Program-made: the position numbers and the translations under genes
Notes under the pieces: generated by a model
Told to the model about the DNA's origin: nothing
What the model saw: the letters and a program-made list of their open reading frames with translations, nothing else
The model's database searches: none
Shown: positions 31,541 to 39,573 of the stretch, in pieces
Position numbering within the stretch: the first letter of the stretch is position 1
How the letters are laid out: each line of letters begins with the position of its first letter
DNA from: Conidiobolus incongruus B7586
Lineage: Eukaryota > Entomophthoromycota > Entomophthoromycetes > Entomophthorales > Conidiobolaceae
Length of the DNA: 39,573 nt
Reading direction: 5' to 3'
Assembly (NCBI GenBank): GCA_000697335.1
Contig: JNEM01013468.1
Span: 1-39,573 of the forward strand

Positions 31541-34500
31541 TTAAAACCCTCTAGTTCTCTTCTTCTGAGTAGCTGATCGTTTAGAGGAAGATGGTTGAGA
31601 CATCGATGTGAATGGAGATATCGAAGGAGCTGGTTGAGACATTTGACTGAATGCTCCAAAATTGACAGGGGGCTGGGAGAATGTGGAGTATGGTCGAATG
31701 CTGGAAAATGTAGTGTCTTGGGAGTTGGATGTACTGAGCGAGGGGATTGGTTGCGATAGGTATGCGGGCTTTCGGACAGGGAGTCGAATGACTGAAGGCT
31801 CTCCGGGATCCACCATGCTTTTCGCTCCCCAACGATGACTCAATCTATTGACGAAACCAGTCATTGGTTTATTTGCCAAATTGGGATTAAGGAGTTTGAA
31901 CTGATAGGGTGGATCGTAGTTGTGACTAACAGAATCAGGTGTAGATGGTATGTCAGGATGATCTTCAGCTGGAACAACTAACTGGGATGCCATTTCTAAT
32001 ATGGCTAATAGGTTTTTCTTAGCCCAGTTATTTTCGGGAATCACTCGAGATAATGTAAGATTAAATTGACTAAATTCAGTTAATTGCTTATCTTCATTGT
32101 TCAAAGGAGATTTAAACCAAGTTTTCGCAGATTTTTTGTTCACTACTTGATTCTGTCCAAAATTGGAAGCTTTCATCCATTGAACAATACAACTCAACTG
32201 TTGGGGATAAATTACTTGTGCGCGAATTAATTCTTCGATAAGTTGAACCAAGCTCAGAACAAGGGTTGTATATTTTGATGTCAATTGTAAAACCATTTGA
32301 GGAATCATTCTTTCTAATTGCTGGGTAGTTTGAGTGTTTATGGGTAGCGAATACATAGTTAAATAATATAATTTGCTCATCAATGGTGTACAATCAAATG
32401 TTCTAATATTGGACATGTGTCCATTTATGTTAGATTTAAAACTTTGAGCGAGTAAATTTAGTTCTTCTGGTGAAGTTTTCATTATCATTGAATTATGCAA
32501 TTCCAATTTTGACAATGATCTAGCATCAGTCCACTTGAGTTTGATTTGATATATATCAGCCAATTCCGTCAACCACCAAATTGTTATATCGCTATCCTCA
32601 CTTCCAAACTCAACTTGAGCATTAAAACCGATTAATTGAGGCAAATCAAGATTAACTTGAGTTAATCCTAAGGATGAATGGAAATATGTTGACATGACAT
32701 TGATACCATGAAATTTTAAATTGAATAATTTGTAATATGATCTAAATTGTAAGGAATCATGAGGTGTTGGAATGCCAAATGGAATTTGGGATAAAGAGAT
32801 ATCAGGTTTAACTGATAGGATGTAAGAGTAAGGAGTGGCATCGAACGTAGACCAGATTGTTATTAGAAACTGGGTTCTAATGGTTTCCATAGCGTTAAAT
32901 CTAGTGATTGAAATATTTGAATTAGGAGACCCAAGAGTTAAATGCGCCGTAAGATGCTTAACAATTTTAGGATCTTGTAGTGAGAGAATCAATAAATACT
33001 TGCGCGTAAGTAGCACGATAATTTCTTGATTAATTATCTCGAATGATAATAAATAATCGGTGGAATATGGAAGATTAATAGGGGTAATTATACTCTTTGC
33101 TAGTGAAACTCTAACTGTATATAGTTGAGTGGATGTCATGATGACTAGTAAACTGTTTGAGACACATTTGATACGAACAGAAGCTAGAGGACCAGGTACA
33201 GGCAATTTCGGTAATTTCTGATCCTGGTTGTTATCTGATTGATTTGTTGGGTTTGAATCAGAGTTTGTCTCAGAATCTGAATTTGATTCAGCATCTTCCT
33301 CAGATTCCGCTCCACTAGATAAATCATTTTCACTATCCTCCTCATCCGAGTTTTCGTTATAGTATATTGAATTCTGTCTGCCGGTAACAAAATTAGTAAT
33401 CCAATGACTTCGAGTATTCGAACGGGGCTTATTGGTAAATATTTGAGGTTCAGTAATGGGGATATCAATTTGACCCAACTTTTTGAACTCTGTCCTATTT
33501 ATAATACCTTTGAAAAATTCACCATTTTCGAGAATGGCGAAGAATTCATTGGAGTCGAAGGGATTAAATGACACGTCAATAGGAGAAGAATGAAGCTGAA
33601 GTGGTATTATGTCATTTATCTTTGGAACATCACTGCAAAGATCTTTTTGTGTTAAACGACATATTACTAATCCTACTTTTAATCTTAGAATTATATGTAC
33701 ATATTCATCAATAATTTCGGATTGATATATTTGGTAAATGCTTTGGACAGCCTCAGTCAACAAAAATATTTTCTTAGAGTCGTTAATATCGATTACCCAT
33801 AGTTGATTTTGACCTTGACCACCTATATAGATCAACCATTTGCCAAACACCAACTGTAAACAATTTCCAACACCCTCTTTGAAAACCAGGCTGTTGACTT
33901 CATTGTTCAATTGTTCTTCAGAAAACTCTACCATTGCAGATTTATCAATATTATATGGTATATAATGTTTTGTTCTTATATATTTGGCAGTGTCGTCGAA
34001 TCGGGCCGAATAATTTTTGACGTGGTATTCTGGATGTTTTAAAAGCAGGTGCTTACATGGAGGACAAAGTCGGTGCAAAGGTCCCTGAGGAATCAAGCGA
34101 TAGTTGTTAGCAAAATATTCATCATCCTTCGAGCAAGTAAAATGGCTATGTAATTGGCGTTTTCCAAAGTAATTTAAACTTTTAAATTGCGTAGTAGGTT
34201 GGTACTGAAGGAACATATTAGGAAGTATAATGTGATTTGAAGAATCTTGAGACTTTGTAAATGGCCTCCAAACCAAATCGAGTTCATCTTCTGAGCTTAC
34301 TTCGGTAGAAAATACTGATTGTGACCTAGTAAAATTATTTGATGACTGAATATCTACATGTTCGGGATCTCGAATATTTTGGTTAGCCTTTAATGTACAG
34401 ATACTCTCATTTTCATTATCGCTCGAAGAAGAGATTTCTATAATTTCTTTATCTTTTTGAGATGCCTTAGATTTAGAGAATTTAGGTTGTGTATGATGAC

Positions 34501-35434
34501 GGTTAAAGTATATTTCAAGCTCGGGTATAGTCATATTTGATAAATCAGGAGCTGGTCTTTTCTCTACAAACTCCAATGTCTCAAGAAGAGTATAAGGCAT
34601 CTGACCATTTATAATATTTTTTGCTGGATCGTAGGGCACTTCACTTAGATAAGCTTGAAATGTTGTCATACGAGAACCTATGGGATGATCTGGAGGAAAA
34701 GTGATCCACGGTTCGACATTAAGGAGCGTTATATCTGAAAAAACGCTCATTGGCTTAGGGAAAAATGTGCCTGCTGGTAGAATTGGCCTAAGTTTCCTTG
34801 GTGGAATTATTTGGACATTTTTCTGAGATAGATTATGTTGATTTGTGGAAACTTGAGAATTTGGAAGGATGTTAGCATTTGTTTGCTCGTTCGAGTGAGA
34901 TTCGTAACCAATCGCATTATTATTAGAACTTTCTGGATTGATTGCGATATTAGTAAGATTCTTTTTAGGTCGGCCTCTGCCTCTTTTTGGAAGAGATTGT
35001 GGAATGGAATTTAAACCTTCGGCATCGTTAGTAGGATTATTATCTTTTGAATAATCTTTAGAGAATTGGCCTCTTTGCGGAGAGTAAGTATCAAGATTAA
35101 TGTTTTTTCCATTCGAAGGATTTTTGAATGGTCGCCCACGTTTCTTCGGTGTAATATCTATATTGATATTTTTTTCGCCTGATGGATTTTTGAAAGGTCG
35201 GCCTCTTTTTTTCGGAGTGGTAATTGAATTTGTATTGCTGTCATTTGAGCGTTCTTGAGTCGGAGGTTCGATATTATTTAGAGAAGCATCAGAATCGATA
35301 TTATTATTATGCGAAGAGTTTTTCGGTGGTCGCCCTCTTTTCTTTGGAGTCGTATTAGAATCTTCATGTGAAACTAATGATGAATTTTGGGTATTTGTTT
35401 TTAAATTAGGTTCAGTATTATTGATGCCGTCCAT
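31541..35434 (-). CDS. RRN6: Rrn6/TAF1C-like Pol I core factor subunit with AT-hooks (tentative)
   Basis: A 1297-residue nuclear protein. The N-terminus carries four AT-hook words, PKKRGRPPK at 30-38, PKKRGRPFK at 74-82 and again at 96-104, and RGRGRPKKN at 151-159, in Asn-rich linkers. EIIEISSSSD at 330-339 looks like a SUMO-interacting motif. The core (about 415-1000) looks like a WD/beta-propeller with IDVSFNPFDSNEFFAILENG at 619-638, which resembles the motif of Rrn6/TAF1C that in other fungi reads much like DVAFNPW..QFAV.D..G. A long acidic Ser/Glu/Asp loop lies at 694-735. A helical region follows, then a Ser/Pro-rich tail ending KKRTRGF, a basic Gly-Phe terminus as in Rrn6 and TAF1C. 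The role would be as a subunit of the core factor that places RNA polymerase I on rDNA promoters. AT-hooks are not a usual part of Rrn6 and are the odd feature. Assignment rests on remembered motifs, so it is moderate. Confidence 0.6.
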   Translation of the reverse strand: MDGINNTEPNLKTNTQNSSLVSHEDSNTTPKKRGRPPKNSSHNNNIDSDASLNNIEPPTQERSNDSNTNSITTPKKRGRPFKNPSGEKNINIDITPKKRGRPFKNPSNGKNINLDTYSPQRGQFSKDYSKDNNPTNDAEGLNSIPQSLPKRGRGRPKKNLTNIAINPESSNNNAIGYESHSNEQTNANILPNSQVSTNQHNLSQKNVQIIPPRKLRPILPAGTFFPKPMSVFSDITLLNVEPWITFPPDHPIGSRMTTFQAYLSEVPYDPAKNIINGQMPYTLLETLEFVEKRPAPDLSNMTIPELEIYFNRHHTQPKFSKSKASQKDKEIIEISSSSDNENESICTLKANQNIRDPEHVDIQSSNNFTRSQSVFSTEVSSEDELDLVWRPFTKSQDSSNHIILPNMFLQYQPTTQFKSLNYFGKRQLHSHFTCSKDDEYFANNYRLIPQGPLHRLCPPCKHLLLKHPEYHVKNYSARFDDTAKYIRTKHYIPYNIDKSAMVEFSEEQLNNEVNSLVFKEGVGNCLQLVFGKWLIYIGGQGQNQLWVIDINDSKKIFLLTEAVQSIYQIYQSEIIDEYVHIILRLKVGLVICRLTQKDLCSDVPKINDIIPLQLHSSPIDVSFNPFDSNEFFAILENGEFFKGIINRTEFKKLGQIDIPITEPQIFTNKPRSNTRSHWITNFVTGRQNSIYYNENSDEEDSENDLSSGAESEEDAESNSDSETNSDSNPTNQSDNNQDQKLPKLPVPGPLASVRIKCVSNSLLVIMTSTQLYTVRVSLAKSIITPINLPYSTDYLLSFEIINQEIIVLLTRKYLLILSLQDPKIVKHLTAHLTLGSPNSNISITRFNAMETIRTQFLITIWSTFDATPYSYILSVKPDISLSQIPFGIPTPHDSLQFRSYYKLFNLKFHGINVMSTYFHSSLGLTQVNLDLPQLIGFNAQVEFGSEDSDITIWWLTELADIYQIKLKWTDARSLSKLELHNSMIMKTSPEELNLLAQSFKSNINGHMSNIRTFDCTPLMSKLYYLTMYSLPINTQTTQQLERMIPQMVLQLTSKYTTLVLSLVQLIEELIRAQVIYPQQLSCIVQWMKASNFGQNQVVNKKSAKTWFKSPLNNEDKQLTEFSQFNLTLSRVIPENNWAKKNLLAILEMASQLVVPAEDHPDIPSTPDSVSHNYDPPYQFKLLNPNLANKPMTGFVNRLSHRWGAKSMVDPGEPSVIRLPVRKPAYLSQPIPSLSTSNSQDTTFSSIRPYSTFSQPPVNFGAFSQMSQPAPSISPFTSMSQPSSSKRSATQKKRTRGF

Positions 35435-35438
35435 TCAT
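35418..35438 (-). promoter_or_regulatory. Tiny upstream ORF overlapping the Rrn6-like start
   Basis: An ATG lies four bases before the chosen start codon, in another frame. It opens a six-codon reading frame that ends inside the main coding region (M-N-G-R-H-Q, then stop). Such overlapping upstream ORFs can lower translation of the main frame or shift initiation downstream. Whether it is used is not known. Confidence 0.35.
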
Positions 35439-38248
35439 GACAATTTTAATATAGTTTAATCTAATAGTTGTTATTTAAAGTATTTGAATCAAAGGTATCT
35501 AAAAATCTTAGATTTGATATTCTATAATAATAAAGATGATAATTGCTTTTTTTATATCATATATATATATTGCATTTGCAATCTAAAATGGATTAAATTT
35601 TATGGGATATTAAATTGAAATATATAAAGGTTAATATTATGATTGTAGGTTGATTTTAAATCAATTAATGCATGGGACATATTGAATGAAAATGTCACTT
35701 AAAATTAAATACATTATATTATATGTTTGAATACTGAGTTTATGTTATTTTTGCTAATATAGAATCAAAAACTATATTCGTCTCTTTTCAACTCTACTCA
35801 AAAATTTAAAAATTCACACCAAATTTGCCAAAATCATTTTTACATTAACGTTTAATAAATTCTTAAGCAAATCAGGTATAATAATTTGAGTCTGTATTAT
35901 TTATTTAAAAATGCAATTGATATTAGATAAATTTAAATTATTAACTGAGAATACGATACTATAGACTGTCTATAAATTTGATGTTGTTATATTTCTATTA
36001 TTTATTGTAATTGTATTTGTGAAATATTAGCTGATGTACTTATCAAACATTTTTATATAATTAATTCAATATTGTATTATGAAATATTTTGAATGTAATA
36101 TGGTTAATATACAGTCAAAACTCTTATTATATTCTAGTCAGATTTATTTTCCAGATACCCATATTTTAATTTAAAAAAACAATAATATGGAAAATTTTTC
36201 TCATAATTTTGAAAAATTAAAAAAAAATATTTATAATCAAATATCTATTTTTAAATCATGATCTTAATACTTCAATTTTATCTTTGCAAGATTTATAATA
36301 TTTTAGGTGAAATAATACACTATATCTTAATGGCTATACCTATATATTATAATAGCTATATATGGACTCTTGATATTATTCAATTTTCCGATTAATATAC
36401 AATATTTTAACTTTGCAACTATTGATTTGAATAATTTATTTGATAATCAAAAAAAGGAATCTAATTAAAACTTTAGTTAGAAATAGCTAATTAAATCACA
36501 AAACAATAAATTTAATTGATTTTTCTATATATTAATATTCATTGACAATTTTTCAAAAAATATATTTAAACCAAAATCTACATATCTAAGGTTAAAAATA
36601 TTAGCAATATTAATGATTTTCTTATATTCTATTAATTTGAATATTTTACAAGTTATAAATGAAATTTTATTTTAAATTTTGAATAACCAAACTCTTAATT
36701 GAAGATTCATTACTAGAGTAATTCAATCTAATATATTTCTTTATATCTCAATATTGTCTCATTAAATCAACCCATTAAGAGACTAGATTTTGAATTTGTT
36801 TTCATATTCAATTATATTTGTTTAGCTTTCAATTGTTTATGAATTATTATATTATAATATATTAATTTAATTATATAAAATATGAGCCATAAAATCAATT
36901 TATTTCAAAAGATTAATCAGTTCCTGTTTTCTGAAAACTGATTACTACCTTCTTATCATTATTAATCAGCAATATTTCCATTAAGACTATCTTTATCAAT
37001 TACTATATTTTATAAACAATCGACTATATTTGTTACTAATTTATTTGAACATCGAAATCCTATACGATTATTGCTCAACTTTAAGTGTTCCTCTGTATTT
37101 TTATCTATACTATTGCTACTGATATCATTGCATCTATGTAACTATTTACATTGTATATATTAAAATAACTAATAAATTCAATTTTATTCAGAAAAATAAT
37201 TTTGAATCAATATTTATTTACTTGATACTAAATAATATAATTTGATCAATTTAGATTTAAATTTTATTGAAAGTTAATATAACTCTTAATGAATAATTCA
37301 TAGCTCTATTTTATTATTATTTATAATATTTTATGTTTAATATATCAATTTTTAGAATTTCTGATAAAATATACTTTTCAATAATTTAGTGGTTGCAAAA
37401 TAATATTTAATTACTTTTATATGTTCATTAATTTAGTGGGTATTCTATAGAAAATATTATAACTCAATATAACTCAATACTCAATTTACTTCAGACTATC
37501 GTTCATTACTAAATCAATTTTAAATCATTGAAAATACATACTGTATCATATATTCATTTTAAATAAGGTATTTTAGAATCATTTTTGTTTTAATTATATA
37601 TAATTAATTTATTATATTTCCTTTTGAATTAAAAAAATACATAACTAAGTAATTTTTATTATTAAATTTGACAAGGATGAGATTTAATAATATTTCAATT
37701 ACTTGATTATAATAATTTATAATATTTAATTATATTATATTCATGAATTGATAAGTTTTATCTCTATAAAATAATATTTTCGATATAAATCAAATTATTA
37801 AATTATAAATTTTGCAAAAATTGAAGATATAAGTATTATTATTTTTTTTATCATATTAATTTATTTTTCAGTATAATATAATATATTTAATATTTATATA
37901 TTAATTATAAGTTTAATAAAATTTCATCAAATTATAATAATACTTAATTTACATTTGGAAAAAATAAAAAATAAAAACAAATTAAGTCATAATTAATATA
38001 TAATATTAAATTTTTATAACTAATAAAACCAAAAATACCCTGATTATTTTATTGATTGTATCATAAAGAAATTATGGGTTACTTTAAATGGTTTTGTTAA
38101 TAAACTCCATAAGAAAGTGAAATAATAAAATATTATTCTCTCATAAAAATTTCAACCATCACATAACTTTGGATATTGTAGAATTAGGCTATACTATAAT
38201 GTTGGTATTATATTTTTTAATATAATTATTACCTTAAATTTGAAAAAA
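35435..38248. other. AT-rich desert upstream of the Rrn6-like gene
   Basis: About 2.8 kb with no gene, RNA or repeat that I can recognise. The end near 35435 must hold the promoter of the minus-strand gene. A short (TA)n run lies near 35561-35569. Confidence 0.6.
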
Positions 38249-38334
38249 TGGGAAATTTTTTAATTTCCAATTTTTCAAACATATTATTAGTTTAAAATAA
38301 ATAAATATATACAAAGTTAATAGGAAATTAAATA

Positions 38335-38340
<6 letters not shown>

Positions 38341-38367
<27 letters not shown>
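38341..38367. repeat. (TA)n run conserved in the mariner family
   Basis: An alternating TA stretch found at the same place in all three mariner copies (about 8478-8494 and 14582-14605 in the others), directly before AATTTTTTTGATTAAAAAATT. It is therefore part of the element and not an independent microsatellite. Confidence 0.75.
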
Positions 38368-39474
38368 ATAATTTTTTTGATTAAAAAATTAATTTTTTAA
38401 AATTGGCTGTTTAATTTAATTATGTTTAAACTAAATAGTAATCATCAAAAGTCTTTTATTTTAGTATTAGTAAAACTTAACTATAAGCCCTCTAAAATTA
38501 TTTAAAATTTACAAACAACTTTTGGTAATGAAACATTATTTAAATTAACAATTTATTACTAGGTAAATCACTTTAAAGTTAAAAGAGAAACTATCTAAAA
38601 CCTGTTAAAATTTAAAAAACTAACTTCAATTGTTACTTTTTTAATTGATAATAGAGTGAAAAAATATATTGAAAAGTACTTTTTTATTTTAGTTAGAGAA
38701 TTATCTAAGCACTTTAATATTAGTTTTACAAGTATTTTATATGTATTAAAGTTTAAACTCAAATTAATAAATAAAAATGTAAAATAGGTACCTTATAATT
38801 TAATTAAAACTTAGAAAAAAGCTAGAGTAGCTATTATTAAACAAAACTTACTAAAATATTACTAAAAGCCTAGACTTTTACAGCAAATAATTACAATTGA
38901 TGAATCTTAGATCTTTATGTATAATCCTTTATTAAAACACAAATCAAAATGCTAGATTAAGCTAAATCAACCCCCTTTATAAATCCCTTTAAATAAATAT
39001 TTTGTTAATAAGTGAATGTTAATTATTGTAATAAATTATAATAATATATGCTATTCTTATTTAGTTCTTGAAGGAAAATCAATTAATAGTAAACTTTATA
39101 TTGTTTTTTTAAATAAAAATATTTCTAATTGGTGTTCTCAATATAATTTGAGAAAACCTATTATTTTACATGATAATTATAAAATTTATAAATCTAAAGC
39201 TATAAAAAACTTTCTAATTAAAAATAACTAGAAAGAACTACTATATCTAGTATATTATTTAGATTATAACCTATGTAATTATAATTGCTTTAGGCAATTA
39301 AAAAACCAGCTTGTAGGAAAGAAAATTTCTGTAGGAAAATTTAATTGGTTTATAAAATATCAAATTTCAGTCTTTAATAAAAAAACTATTTTTTAGGTGT
39401 TAGATCTTTGCTAAAAGTATAGTAAAAAGTTATTAATAATAAAAGAAACTATTAAATTTATATTATATATTTAT

Positions 39475-39521
39475 TTTTATATATTATATATTATATATTA
39501 TATATTATATATTATATATTA
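39475..39521. repeat. 7-bp tandem repeat (ATATATT)n in mariner copy C
   Basis: About six copies of a seven-base unit near the 3' end of the transposon. Copies A and B have only a short irregular equivalent, so the expansion is private to this copy. Confidence 0.8.
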
Positions 39522-39573
39522 AAATATTTATTTATTTTCAATCACAAAAAATTCCCATTATTAAAAATACAAA

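Larger units (their letters stand above)
38249..39557 (+). mobile_element. Mariner (DD34D-family) DNA transposon, copy C, best preserved
   Basis: 1.31 kb, the usual size of mariner elements, with both ends present: TGGGAAATTTTTT on the left and AAAAAATTCCCA on the right. The transposase is interrupted by several in-frame stops but recognisable. A helix-turn-helix stretch (ELSKHFNIS) lies near 38696, with the KNVK, stop, VPYNL segment near 38774 matching the KNRKVRWVPHLL type motif, where TGG has become TAG. ITIDES, stop, IFMYNP near 38895 carries the first Asp, and ILHDNYKIYKSKA carries the second Asp. LDYNLCNYN follows with 34 residues between the second Asp and the position of the third, which is Asn. 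The intact stretch is the 71-codon piece at 39016-39231. A 7-bp tandem repeat near the 3' end explains most of its extra length over copies A and B. Confidence 0.85.

Overview
The window reads as a piece of a very AT-rich eukaryotic genome, most likely an early-diverging fungus. A Zoopagomycota/Entomophthorales-type or similarly AT-rich lineage would fit, but the sequence alone does not settle it. The reasons are long intronless ORFs in gene deserts of extreme AT content, a Pns1-type choline-transporter-like protein, a protein resembling the fungal RNA polymerase I core factor subunit Rrn6, a chromodomain Ty3/gypsy fossil and mariner transposons. Tyrosine tRNA genes carry a short intron next to the anticodon, as is usual in eukaryotes. 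There are no bacterial operons or Shine-Dalgarno sites.

Layout. 1 to about 2046: 3' part of a broken chromodomain Ty3/gypsy element with its 3' LTR. 3283-23203: a dispersed cluster of four paralogous membrane-anchored hormone-sensitive-lipase-type hydrolases (one on minus, three on plus), each in its own AT-rich spacer. Two decayed mariner copies in opposite orientation flank the second hydrolase. 19218-30346: four copies of one tRNA-Tyr gene, of which two are intact and identical in inverted orientation around the fourth hydrolase and two are decayed. This region also holds two copies of a ~325-bp LTR-like repeat and one further LTR-like fossil lying directly upstream of a tRNA-Tyr gene. 27764-29422: a Pns1/CTL-family membrane transporter. 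31541-35434 (minus): a large AT-hook protein resembling Rrn6/TAF1C. 38249-39557: a third, best-preserved mariner copy.

How it fits together. The hydrolase cluster is a lineage-specific gene family expansion. Each protein has an N-terminal membrane anchor, an HGG oxyanion motif, a GDSAG nucleophile elbow and a catalytic His, with Glu at the place usually held by the catalytic Asp, and a shared C-terminal extension. The likely role is ester or lipid hydrolysis at the ER or another membrane; the substrate is unknown. The transporter and the Pol I factor look like ordinary single-copy genes and share no evident pathway with the hydrolases. The rest is repeat-littered spacer in which C to T and G to A change dominates. 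I found no CRISPR array, rRNA gene or obvious undescribed multi-gene system. The most interesting items are the hydrolase family's altered catalytic acid and private C-terminal extension, upstream motifs shared between paralogs, the tRNA-Tyr family with an LTR sitting just upstream of one member, and the mariner trio sharing Asn at the third catalytic position.
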